DNA of 64,000 bases. Source: Sphingomonadaceae bacterium (GTDB lineage: Bacteria > Pseudomonadota > Alphaproteobacteria > Sphingomonadales > Sphingomonadaceae). Location: the NCBI GenBank assembly GCA_947476425.1, contig CANJQJ010000003.1, forward strand, positions 1 through 64,000, in the 5' to 3' direction. Positions 16,126 through 24,315 of the stretch are shown here, piece after piece. Position 1 is the first letter of the stretch. Each line of letters begins with the position of its first letter. The position numbers were made by a program, and so were the translations under genes. Under the pieces are notes generated by a model. It saw nothing but the letters and a program-made list of their open reading frames with translations. It had not been told where the DNA came from and did not search any database.

Positions 16126-17016
16126 TTAAGCCGCAACACGGGTACGATAATCGCCCGGCGTCATGCCGGTCGCCTTTCTGAAGGCCGCAGTAAACGATGC
16201 GGTGTTCTTGAAACCACAGTCGTAGGCAACCTGCTTTATCAGCAGCTTGCGGTCCGGAAGCAGGATCTTTGCGCGCTCCAGGCGGGACTTTGCGAGAAAG
16301 CTGCGGAAGGTTTCCCCGGTCGTATTGCGGAACGCCGTGGCGAGGCTGCGACCGCACATTCCAGTCTCGGCCGCGAGTTCGCCAAGGCTCGGCGGTTCGC
16401 CAATGCTATCCACCAGCATCGAGCATAGTCGCGAGAGCTGGCGCTTCGTCAGCCGTCCCGCCACGATCGGCTTGGTCTCATGGCTACGATCAAGAATGCG
16501 CAGCATCTCCATGGCAATGAACATCAGCGAGCATTCGATCTGAGCAACACTGGCAAAGCTTGGGGCGACTAGTTCATCGGCGATCCTGCGCAAGCCGGCA
16601 CGGACATACTCGTTTCCGATATTGAGGGCATCGTCGAGGTGAAAATCCGGCAGCTTCCACTCCGTGCCAGTTCGCGATGCAAGCAGGTCGGCATCGAACA
16701 TGCACGATATGCTGCGTTGCGAGCCCGGCTCGATCGCACAGTTGAGGACGGCATCCTGCGGCATGAACACGACGTCACCGAGCGGGATGAAATCCGCTCG
16801 ATCACCGCGGCTGGAATAGCTTCCGCGTACGAGTGATTTCGAACTGATCACCATTTCGATGAAATGCATCGACGGCCGGAACCGGGCCTCGCCACCCTTG
16901 AGCCAGCGAGTCCGGTACAACTGGACGTCGAACGCAGTACTGGAAACCCCGTCCTCGACGTCATTGCTGAACAGCATGGCATTCGATTGCCAGGCCTGGC
17001 GGTGAAGACTCGTCAT
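16126..17016 (-). CDS. AraC-family transcriptional regulator
   Basis: A 296-residue protein. The N-terminal half is a sensor region with no clear family signature. The C-terminal approximately 100 residues hold the double helix-turn-helix: PSLGELAAETGMCGRSLATAFRN and IKQVAYDCGFKNTASFTAAFRKATGMTPGDYR, the canonical AraC/XylS end. It is probably an activator of the neighbouring P450/EthD/SnoaL operon in response to a pathway compound. It lies 27 bases downstream of the EthD gene with its own GGAGG site. It resembles the AraC regulator at 27018-27893 in length and layout. Confidence 0.85.
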   Translation of the reverse strand: MTSLHRQAWQSNAMLFSNDVEDGVSSTAFDVQLYRTRWLKGGEARFRPSMHFIEMVISSKSLVRGSYSSRGDRADFIPLGDVVFMPQDAVLNCAIEPGSQRSISCMFDADLLASRTGTEWKLPDFHLDDALNIGNEYVRAGLRRIADELVAPSFASVAQIECSLMFIAMEMLRILDRSHETKPIVAGRLTKRQLSRLCSMLVDSIGEPPSLGELAAETGMCGRSLATAFRNTTGETFRSFLAKSRLERAKILLPDRKLLIKQVAYDCGFKNTASFTAAFRKATGMTPGDYRTRVAA

Positions 17017-17043
17017 TTTTGCTTCCTCCACCTCTCCAGGCAT

Positions 17044-17769
17044 TCAAGCCTTCTCCATCGCCGCGTTTCGCACGAAAACCTCCTGCTCGTCGGTAACGAA
17101 CGCAAGCGTCCTGCCTCGATCAGAGAATTTTGCCTCGTCCTCAGCCAGAAGGTCCATGTTCTTGGCCTCAACGAACATGCGCCGGGCGGTATCCTCGGAC
17201 TTGAACCACAGTTCGGGCGCGCCGACGAAATCATATTCCGGCTTCGCAGTATGGAAATCGGCGAGCACATGATTTTGACGATATCGCGGGGCATAGGGCT
17301 TGGGATCGTTAAGTCGCGAGCCGACCCCGACATGGACATCGGTCCAGTAACGCTGGCTCTGGGTGCGGTTCATCTCTGCCGAAGGGTGGAAGAAGGCGAT
17401 CATCTTGACTGAAGGCTTCTCAAGTCCGTCGTCCCAGATCGGAAGCTCGGTGCAGAGCAGGTCGACCGTCTCGACCAGCTTGTCGCCATGCGATGCGACG
17501 GCAGCCTTTACGGACGGGCTTGCGAGGAATGCATCTGCATCGGCGCGGCTCTCGAACCACGTCTCCCCGACTCCGGCCCATTCGCCGACCGAAAAGCCTG
17601 CATTCTCGCGAATCTGGAGTGGCACGACATGGTTGTGAACAACCCGTACGATCTTGGCACCCTCCGGGGTCGCCAGGATTGACGGGAGAAATTCATCCAC
17701 CCAGAAGGTACTGAACGATTGACTGTCGAGCGAAGGCGAAGCCTTCATCAGAGTCATCAGCTTGATCAT
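17044..17769 (-). CDS. EthD-domain protein
   Basis: A 241-residue protein with two dimeric alpha/beta-barrel halves: IKLMTLMKASPSLDSQSFSTFWVDEFLPSI, then VKMIAFFHPSAEMNRTQSQRYWTDVHVGVG and YRQNHVL. It is a paralogue of the EthD protein at 4010-4726. The conserved HVG/NH positions are those linked to EthD-type active sites or ligand binding. It lies between the P450 (46 bases upstream) and the AraC regulator, probably in one operon. EthD proteins commonly accompany P450 systems for ethers and hydrocarbons, as in the eth gene cluster of Rhodococcus. Confidence 0.75.
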   Translation of the reverse strand: MIKLMTLMKASPSLDSQSFSTFWVDEFLPSILATPEGAKIVRVVHNHVVPLQIRENAGFSVGEWAGVGETWFESRADADAFLASPSVKAAVASHGDKLVETVDLLCTELPIWDDGLEKPSVKMIAFFHPSAEMNRTQSQRYWTDVHVGVGSRLNDPKPYAPRYRQNHVLADFHTAKPEYDFVGAPELWFKSEDTARRMFVEAKNMDLLAEDEAKFSDRGRTLAFVTDEQEVFVRNAAMEKA

Positions 17770-17815
17770 TACTGCTTCCCTCTCTTATTCGTCGCCATCT
17801 GGTTATTCATCGCGC

Positions 17816-19051
17816 TCAAGTGACCGCGAGCACTACATCTTCGACCCCGCGTACCGATTGCCGATCGCGAAAGATCGGGTCTCCGACCAACCTTATGCTC
17901 TTGGACCGAGAGATCAGCGCCCGGAATATCTCGAAAATCTCGATCCGAGCCGTCCATTGTCCAAGACAGGCATGTGCCCCGTAGGAAAAGCTCATCACCC
18001 GATAAGGCGCCCGCGTAAGATCGAAACGCTCGGGATCGGCAAAGATCGCGGGATCCCGATTGGCGCCGGCCAAAACTACCCCGATCACGCTGTCCGTGGG
18101 CAACAGATAGCCTTCGATTTCAATCGGCCGCGTGCTGACCCGGATCGTCATTGGAATACCGGAGCCCATGCGCAACACTTCCTCCGGAATGCGTGCCATC
18201 GCTTCGGGATCATTGCGGGCCCGGTCTATTTCCTCGGGATGGCTTGCAAGCAGCCACGCGCCAGTGGTCATTGTCAGAGCGGTGCTGTCGAATCCTCCGC
18301 TGAAGATGGATTCGGCAATCAGGCCAATCTCTTCGCGCGTGAAGCTATCGTCTCGCAGGAGGTCCGAGAACATGTCGTTGCCCGACCAATCCCCGACCCG
18401 TTGGGCGAATTCGCCCTGCCAGAAAGTGCGATATTCACGCGAAGCTTCATCGGCATCGGCCAATTGCTCGGGCGTAGCATCCAGTTCGAAGCCGATCTGC
18501 ATGCGGTGCACAAGGTCCCGCGCGTTCGGAAGCTTGGTTTTGTCGAACGCGAACAGGTGGCAAAGCACCCGCTCGGCAAACGGAAATGCGACCAGATCCG
18601 CGAAGCGCCCGCCACCCGCCTCGATATAGCGATCGACATGCTCTTCCGCGATCGCACGAATTGCCGGACGAAACCGCTCCATTTCCTTCGGAGTGAATTT
18701 CGGGCTGAACGGCTTGCGAATTTTCTGGTGCGCTTCGCCGTCAACGAAAGCGATGAACGGCGCAACATTGGCGTTGGACGGGTGATCGCGCCAATCCGGA
18801 CGCACCGTATCCATTCGTTTCTCGAATTCGAGCAGCGCGGCAGATGACTTCAATATGCTTTCGACCGCGCGATAGCCGGTCAGGAACCACATTCCGCGAC
18901 TACGTGAATAATAGACGGGCGCACGCTCGCGTAGCTGCCGATAATAATCCCACGGCCCCTCGCGCCGGGCGGCAGAAGCCAGGGACTCATCGACCGCTTC
19001 CTCGGCAACGGGATCGAAAGCCGGAACATTATCCGCGGCCAACGTCGCCAT
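17816..19051 (-). CDS. Cytochrome P450
   Basis: A 411-residue soluble class I P450. Markers: I-helix GGFDST at 252-257 (Gly replaces the usual first Ala of AGxDT and Ser one Thr), the K-helix ExxR as EEVLR, and the heme loop FSYGAHACLG with Cys 362 as iron ligand. No membrane anchor. Class I enzymes need a [2Fe-2S] ferredoxin, and one is encoded divergently 219 bases away at 19271. This probably hydroxylates an unactivated carbon of the pathway substrate. It leads the operon with EthD, AraC and SnoaL-like genes. A GGGAGAG ribosome site precedes the ATG. Confidence 0.9.
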   Translation of the reverse strand: MATLAADNVPAFDPVAEEAVDESLASAARREGPWDYYRQLRERAPVYYSRSRGMWFLTGYRAVESILKSSAALLEFEKRMDTVRPDWRDHPSNANVAPFIAFVDGEAHQKIRKPFSPKFTPKEMERFRPAIRAIAEEHVDRYIEAGGGRFADLVAFPFAERVLCHLFAFDKTKLPNARDLVHRMQIGFELDATPEQLADADEASREYRTFWQGEFAQRVGDWSGNDMFSDLLRDDSFTREEIGLIAESIFSGGFDSTALTMTTGAWLLASHPEEIDRARNDPEAMARIPEEVLRMGSGIPMTIRVSTRPIEIEGYLLPTDSVIGVVLAGANRDPAIFADPERFDLTRAPYRVMSFSYGAHACLGQWTARIEIFEIFRALISRSKSIRLVGDPIFRDRQSVRGVEDVVLAVT

Positions 19052-19187
19052 AATCTCTCTCCCAGGCACGCTATCGTGTTCTGATTATAGCCTATCGCAC
19101 GGTAACATGCCGCAAGGCCGGTTGATACCTTTTCATTATGGATCAACGGTCGAGGGAGTCAGCACGAGATGTTGTAAGGAGCTTCTA

Positions 19188-19251
19188 ATGCCAGTCGTTG
19201 AAGGCAGGCGAGCTTAACCCGTAGAAGGCTCGCCAAAGCCCGAAACCGGGC
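19188..19251 (+). promoter_or_regulatory. Nine-codon leader ORF followed by two hairpins, upstream of ferredoxin
   Basis: A tiny ORF (ATG 19188 to TAA 19217, MPVVEGRRA) has its own AAGGAG site. Its end overlaps the left arm of a perfect 7-bp stem, GGCGAGC (19207-19213) / GCTCGCC (19228-19234). A second stem GCCCG (19238-19242) / CGGGC (19247-19251) with an AAAC loop stops six bases before the ferredoxin Shine-Dalgarno. The arrangement resembles a translation-coupled leader or attenuator. No function is proven. Confidence 0.35.
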
Positions 19252-19270
19252 GTTCTGGAGGGATTTCTGC

Positions 19271-19591
19271 GTGACGCGGATAACTTATGTTTCGCCCGAC
19301 GAGAGCGTACAGACATTCGACGTCCAGGCGGGAATGTCGGTCATGGATGGCGCTATGAACAACGGCGTCGACGGCATCCTCGCGGAATGCGGCGGCAATT
19401 GCGCCTGCGCCACCTGTCAGGTTTATGTCGATGCGGCATGGGGCGATCGCCTTGAACCGCTGTCCGACCTGGAGGAAGCCATGCTTTCGCAACCGTCGGT
19501 GCCAGGCAGGCAATTGCGGCTGTCCTGCCAGATCGTCGTAACCGACGCCCTGGAGGGCCTGAAGCTATATATTCCGGACAGCCAGCACTGA
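19271..19591 (+). CDS. [2Fe-2S] ferredoxin (adrenodoxin/putidaredoxin type)
   Basis: A 106-residue protein with the CxxxxxCxxC motif in AECGGNCACATC (first Cys about 40) and the fourth Cys in LRLSCQI, as in ferredoxins that feed class I P450s. The acidic region after the cluster (LEPLSDLEEAML) matches the P450-docking helix of that class. GTG start, with a GGAGGG site 8 bases upstream. It is divergent from the P450 at 17816-19051 and is the only ferredoxin in the window. It may therefore serve several of the three P450s. No ferredoxin reductase gene is seen nearby. Confidence 0.9.
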   Translation: MTRITYVSPDESVQTFDVQAGMSVMDGAMNNGVDGILAECGGNCACATCQVYVDAAWGDRLEPLSDLEEAMLSQPSVPGRQLRLSCQIVVTDALEGLKLYIPDSQH

Positions 19592-19655
19592 CTTGCATTT
19601 CCGAGCAAATGGCGCTTCTCTCACCCTCCCCCTTTTCTTATATATTAAGTGCCAA

Positions 19656-20288
19656 ATGCCGATAGCCGTTGCCCTGACCGTGCCGCCAACCATCAAGCGG
19701 ATTATTGACGCGGCCATCGCCGAGTTCGGTCAAAAAGGCGAAGACGCGACAAAAATCGACGATATCGCTGCGCGGGCGGGCATCAGCAAGCAGTTAATCT
19801 ACCATTATTACGGAACCAAGCACGCGCTTTACATTTCCGTGCTGGAAGCAATTTGCGACGTAGAGCACCTACGGATACTCACGATAAACTTCGACGAGAT
19901 GGCGCCACTGGATGCGATCGTCGAATTCTTCTCCACCATCATGGATACAAATCTCACGAACAACCACTTCTTCGCGATCGACCAGATCCTGCATCTCGCG
20001 AACGACTCATCGAGCCGAAAAGCAATTGGTCAGTTCGGCAAGTCGGCTCTTCGCAAACTCACCGACATCATCGAGCGCGGCCAGCGCGAAGGCCATATTC
20101 GCGATGACGTGGCGGCATCGCAGTTGTTCCTGCATATGCTCTTGCTGTCGACCGGCTTCGCGAATTTCCGCGTGATCATGCCGCAATATATCGGCGCGGA
20201 TTTCACCGGCCAAACGGCCGAGGACAATTGGCGCAAACACGCCGTGGAATCGGTGCTGGCCGCGGTGAAGCGCCAGGGAGACCACTAG
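19656..20288 (+). CDS. TetR-family transcriptional regulator
   Basis: A 210-residue protein. The N-terminal TetR helix-turn-helix runs from IKRIIDAAIAEFGQKG to KIDDIAARAGISKQLIYHYYGTKHALYISVL. The C-terminal ligand domain resembles TetR proteins of the AcrR type. It lies 64 bases after the ferredoxin on the same strand. The DNA-recognition helix (SKQLIYHYYGTK) is almost the same as in the TetR protein at 62192-62875. It is probably a repressor released by a pathway intermediate. Confidence 0.85.
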   Translation: MPIAVALTVPPTIKRIIDAAIAEFGQKGEDATKIDDIAARAGISKQLIYHYYGTKHALYISVLEAICDVEHLRILTINFDEMAPLDAIVEFFSTIMDTNLTNNHFFAIDQILHLANDSSSRKAIGQFGKSALRKLTDIIERGQREGHIRDDVAASQLFLHMLLLSTGFANFRVIMPQYIGADFTGQTAEDNWRKHAVESVLAAVKRQGDH

Positions 20289-20307
20289 GTTTCCCGAATT
20301 CTCGCGT

Positions 20308-22662
20308 TCAATGCGGGAGCGCGTAGGCCAGCAGATAGTCGCCCGGTTTGGTTTCCAGCAATGGATGACCACCCGCCGCCAGCACTACATATTGGCGGCC
20401 CGTGCGGAATGACTGATAGCTCATCGGCGTCGCCTGTCCTCCTGCCGGAAGCCGGGCGCGCCACATCTCTCGACCATCCGCCAAATCGAAAGCCCGGATA
20501 TAATTGTCGAGCGTTCCCGCAATGAACGCCAGTCCTCCGCCCGTCACGACTGCCCCACCCTGCTGAAAAACACCCACGGGAAAGGGCAAGCCGAAGGGCG
20601 CGTTGTCGCGGGATGTTCCGAGCGGCCGGTGCCATAATATCTTGCGCGTCTTGAGATCGACCGCGGCCAGTTCACCCCATGGCGGCTGATTGCAGGGGAA
20701 ATGCAGTGGCGAAAGGAATTGAATCAACCGGACCCCATATGGAGTTCCTTTTTGCGCGAAAACGGTAAGACTATGCTCCGATGCCGCCGCGCTCGTTTTT
20801 TTCGTTTCCTCCCCATAAGGCACCACACCGAGCGCATCGACCTCGACACGCGGCACAAGAATCGCCCGCGTGACCAGGCGGTTGGTATTGACCAACATAA
20901 TCCTGTTTTTAGGGTCGACTGCGACGCCGCCCCAACTGATCGCGCCAGAAGCTGCCGGATAAATCAGCGTTCCTTCGGTCGATGGCGGCGTGAATTGGCC
21001 TTCATATCGCGATCGACGGTAGAGGATCCGGCACCACATCTGGTCGATCGGAGAAATCCCCCACATCGACGCTTCGTTCAGTCGATCCCCCGCAAAGCTC
21101 GGAAATCCGATCATGAACGGCTGGGTTGGCGATAGCCGTTCCCCGGGTACGCCGTGCTGCGGAACGGGGCGCTCTCTCACATCCACGAGTGGCTTGCCCG
21201 TACGCCGATCGAGAATGAAGGTCTCACCGCGTTTGGTGGGCGCAATCAGTGCCGGGACGCTGCCCTGGGGCGTTGGAAAATCCGTCAATACTACCTGCGC
21301 GGGAATATCATAATCCCACACATCATGATGCGTCGTCTGGAAACTCCAACGGACATTGCCGGTCGCGGCATCCAGCGCCACGATGGAACTGGGATAGCGA
21401 TCCTGCGCCGGGCTTCGCTTTCCCCCGAACATGTCGGGCGGGGTGTTGCCAGTCGGTACATAGATCAGTCCGAGCGCGGGATCGCTGCTGAACGGCGCCC
21501 ATGCGTTAGCGGTATTGCGTGGATAGACCTCTCCGGGCGCCAGCGGCTTCACCGCCTTTGGCTGGAGCACATCCCAGGCCCAGACCAGGCGCCCGCTCTC
21601 CACGTCATAGCCTCGTACCACGCCCGAGGGTTCGTCGTTTGACTGGTTGTCGAAGATCAACGATCCCACCACCACCACCGAACCGATAACCGACGGTGGC
21701 GAGGTATGGGAATAATAGCCGGGCAGAGCAGGCAAAATCCCGTTGGTGAGATCGACCACGCCCTTCAGCCCAAAGCCTGGACACGGCACCCCGGTTCGCC
21801 GGTCCAGCGCCACCAGTTGATTGTCGGCGGTAGAGAGAAACAGCCGATCAGCGCACAAACCACTACCATTTCCAGCATGATAGCCAAGCCCGCGACATGT
21901 GAAGGCCACCAGCCCCTGCCGATTGATCCGGGGATCGTATCGCCACAACTGGCGCCCGGTGTCTGCATCCACTCCAAACACAAGATTGTGGCCGGTACAG
22001 AAATAGAGACCGTCGCCGATCTTCAGCGGTGTCGCCTGAAACGTCATTCCCCGCCCCGGTTCGGGCAGGTCGCCAGTCCGGAAGGTCCATGCAAGCTTGA
22101 GCTTGCCGACGTTGCCGCGATTAATCTGTGAGACGGGCGTGAAATGCGTCCCGCTGTCGCCGCCGCCATAGGCGCGCCATTCGGTTCCGCCCTTCACATC
22201 CTGGGATGCCGCAAGCATTGCCGCCGGCCCGGGTCGGAAATCATGAACGATGTAGCCAAAGGCCAGGATCACCACGCTTGCCATCACCAGTAATGGTCCC
22301 GCCGCGGCCGCGCGCCACGATAGTGCCAGGGACCGACGCACGGCGGGGAGGCTGAAGGCCAATCCCAACAACGCGGGGCCCGCAATTCGCGGAAGCAATG
22401 CCCAGAAGAACAGACCGGCTTCATAAAGCGCCCAAAGGATCGTGCAGGCGATGAAGAGTGCGTAGGCCCACGCCGCGATCGAGCGCCGTTGCCACGTGAG
22501 CATGGCCGTCAGACAAAGCCATAGTCCTGACGCCACGTAGTAAGGCGAACCTCCGATCGTGGCGAGATATCCACCGCCAACGACAAGGATCAGGCCGAGA
22601 AACCCCAGCGCTATGCTCAAAGCCCACGGGCGCGACGATTGTTGCTTGTCGTTCAAGGCCAT
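20308..22662 (-). CDS. Membrane-bound PQQ-dependent dehydrogenase (glucose/quinate family)
   Basis: A 784-residue protein. Residues about 15-145 contain five transmembrane helices, then a large periplasmic eight-bladed propeller starts at EWRAYGGGDSGTHFTPVSQIN. W-motif repeats such as GRQLWRYDP, GRLVWAWDV, GNVRWSFQTTHHDVWDYD and REMWRARL follow. This length and layout match quinoprotein glucose/quinate/shikimate dehydrogenases, which oxidise a polyol or cyclic alcohol in the periplasm and pass electrons to ubiquinone. It is convergent with the TetR gene and divergent from the Rieske gene at 22859. PQQ synthesis genes are not in the window. Confidence 0.85.
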   Translation of the reverse strand: MALNDKQQSSRPWALSIALGFLGLILVVGGGYLATIGGSPYYVASGLWLCLTAMLTWQRRSIAAWAYALFIACTILWALYEAGLFFWALLPRIAGPALLGLAFSLPAVRRSLALSWRAAAAGPLLVMASVVILAFGYIVHDFRPGPAAMLAASQDVKGGTEWRAYGGGDSGTHFTPVSQINRGNVGKLKLAWTFRTGDLPEPGRGMTFQATPLKIGDGLYFCTGHNLVFGVDADTGRQLWRYDPRINRQGLVAFTCRGLGYHAGNGSGLCADRLFLSTADNQLVALDRRTGVPCPGFGLKGVVDLTNGILPALPGYYSHTSPPSVIGSVVVVGSLIFDNQSNDEPSGVVRGYDVESGRLVWAWDVLQPKAVKPLAPGEVYPRNTANAWAPFSSDPALGLIYVPTGNTPPDMFGGKRSPAQDRYPSSIVALDAATGNVRWSFQTTHHDVWDYDIPAQVVLTDFPTPQGSVPALIAPTKRGETFILDRRTGKPLVDVRERPVPQHGVPGERLSPTQPFMIGFPSFAGDRLNEASMWGISPIDQMWCRILYRRSRYEGQFTPPSTEGTLIYPAASGAISWGGVAVDPKNRIMLVNTNRLVTRAILVPRVEVDALGVVPYGEETKKTSAAASEHSLTVFAQKGTPYGVRLIQFLSPLHFPCNQPPWGELAAVDLKTRKILWHRPLGTSRDNAPFGLPFPVGVFQQGGAVVTGGGLAFIAGTLDNYIRAFDLADGREMWRARLPAGGQATPMSYQSFRTGRQYVVLAAGGHPLLETKPGDYLLAYALPH

Positions 22663-22858
22663 CCCCCATTTGCCGAGCGACCATTGTCTAACCTTGAGAT
22701 CATCGCCCCGGTCGCTTCGGCAGCACGAGGCTGACAGCGGTTCGACATGAACTCAACCGTCGCGATTGGAAGCGCGTTACAAGGGGCGAGCTTGAACAGC
22801 CCTGTCGCCTTGTCTAGCGTCCGCCCACCGGAAAATTGCAATCCGGCGGAGAGGTTTT

Positions 22859-24133
22859 GTGGCACTCGATGACCCGCTTGGATGTGGCCCGTTCGACATA
22901 GGCGATGGCCCCCTGATGCCAGATCGACACATCATGGAAACAGGGCATGTGTCGCCTGAGGTCTATCTTTCCAATGAACGCTTCGCCGAGGAGCGCGCAC
23001 TGTTTCGCAGTGTCTGGCTACTCGTTGGCCGAACCAACGATGTACCCGAACGCAATGACTGGGTCGTTCGCGAAATAGCAGTCTGTTCGACCTCGGTCCT
23101 GATCGTTCATGGCGGCGATGGAGAAATCCGGGCCTTCCACAATTTCTGCCCGCATCGAGGCACGAAACTGGTGTGGGGCGAGGCCAAGGGCTGCTCGCCG
23201 CAATTCATCTGCCCTTATCATGCGTGGTCATTCGGCACCGACGGCGCGCTGCGCCATGTGCCCGATCGCAGCGCCTTTCCGCTGCTCGACGAAAAGACCT
23301 CGGGCTTGGCACCGATCGCACTTGAAGTCTGGAATGGGTTCATTTTCGTCAATCTTGACGCCGAGCCCAAGCAGACTCTCGCCGAATTCCTTGGCGAAAC
23401 CGGCGAACTGATCGGCAAGATCCCGTTCGACGAGTTCGACTATTGCCTGCGCATGACGAACCTCATCGATGGCAACTGGAAAGCCGGTCTCGAAGCGGCG
23501 AGCGAGGGCTATCATATCCAGGCGCTGCACAAGAACAGCGTGAAGGAAATGGTCTGTTCCAAGGCTAACCCGTACGTCCGTCCGCTTTCGACGGTGTTCC
23601 GCGGAGCGCATCGCCAGATGGCGGCGCCCAATAATCCCGAATTCCGCCCTTCCGAGCGGCGCCCCGTTCAAAAACTCGTATTTGAATGTGTCCCCTATAT
23701 GGTCGTTTCAGAATCCGGCCAGAGCGACCTCATGGTTCCCGGCATGAACCACGATAACTCCAAGGACTGGGCGGTCGATCTTTTCGCGTTATTTCCGAAC
23801 ACCATCCTTCACGTTGCGCTGAACGGTTTCTACACATTCCAATATTGGCCGATCGAACCCGGCAAATATCTCTGGGAAGCGCGAATGTATTATCGCAATG
23901 CGCCGCGCAGCCGCCGCGAGGAATTCGGCATCCATGGCACTGCCGCGTTCAATCGCGATATCTCGACAGAGGACGCGACCTGTATCGAAAGCCAGCAGGT
24001 CGCGTTTGCGTCCGGCGCCAAGCCCTATATCCAGTTTGGCGAATCCGAGTTGCTGTGTCGCCACCAAGCCGCGCTGATCGAGGCCTATGTCAACGATCGC
24101 GCTGCACGAGCGAATTCGGGAAGCCCCAAATGA
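22859..24133 (+). CDS. Rieske non-heme iron aromatic ring-hydroxylating oxygenase, alpha subunit
   Basis: A 424-residue protein. The Rieske cluster ligands are Cys 97, His 99, Cys 118 and His 121 (CPHRG...CPYHAW). The mononuclear iron site has His 219 and His 224 in EGYHIQALH, with the acidic third ligand towards the C-terminus. No beta-subunit gene follows, so it may work alone, like the alpha-only Rieske oxygenases, or with a distant partner. GTG start with GGAGAGG upstream. The stop overlaps the next ATG (ATGA), coupling it to a short truncated gene. Confidence 0.9.
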   Translation: MALDDPLGCGPFDIGDGPLMPDRHIMETGHVSPEVYLSNERFAEERALFRSVWLLVGRTNDVPERNDWVVREIAVCSTSVLIVHGGDGEIRAFHNFCPHRGTKLVWGEAKGCSPQFICPYHAWSFGTDGALRHVPDRSAFPLLDEKTSGLAPIALEVWNGFIFVNLDAEPKQTLAEFLGETGELIGKIPFDEFDYCLRMTNLIDGNWKAGLEAASEGYHIQALHKNSVKEMVCSKANPYVRPLSTVFRGAHRQMAAPNNPEFRPSERRPVQKLVFECVPYMVVSESGQSDLMVPGMNHDNSKDWAVDLFALFPNTILHVALNGFYTFQYWPIEPGKYLWEARMYYRNAPRSRREEFGIHGTAAFNRDISTEDATCIESQQVAFASGAKPYIQFGESELLCRHQAALIEAYVNDRAARANSGSPK

Positions 24134-24315
24134 GTGATGGCATGATGACAAGCACACTCCCAGCCGGTTTCGGCGAGCTTGAGCCCCTCTGCCCGCGCTG
24201 GGCTGGGCTGAAGTCAGCACCGGAGCGTTATCTCGCGCGCCAGGCTTGCGATATGGCGGAGCTGAAAGGCTTTTATGCGCTCGTGCCGATGATGCCGTTC
24301 GCCTTACCCATATAA
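24130..24315 (+). pseudogene. Truncated Rieske-associated small protein
   Basis: The 61 residues start at the ATGA overlap with the Rieske gene: MSDGMMTSTLPAGFG, EPLCPRWAGLKSAPERYLARQA, then MAELKGFYALVPMMPFALPI. The pattern (xxWAL..ERxxxR...MAEIxxFYxALxPR) resembles proteins of roughly 90-100 residues that follow Rieske genes in sphingomonads, as I remember them. Here it stops after about half the length, exactly where the convergent methyltransferase coding sequence begins. I therefore read it as cut by a rearrangement at about 24.30 kb. A naturally short protein cannot be excluded. Confidence 0.5.
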
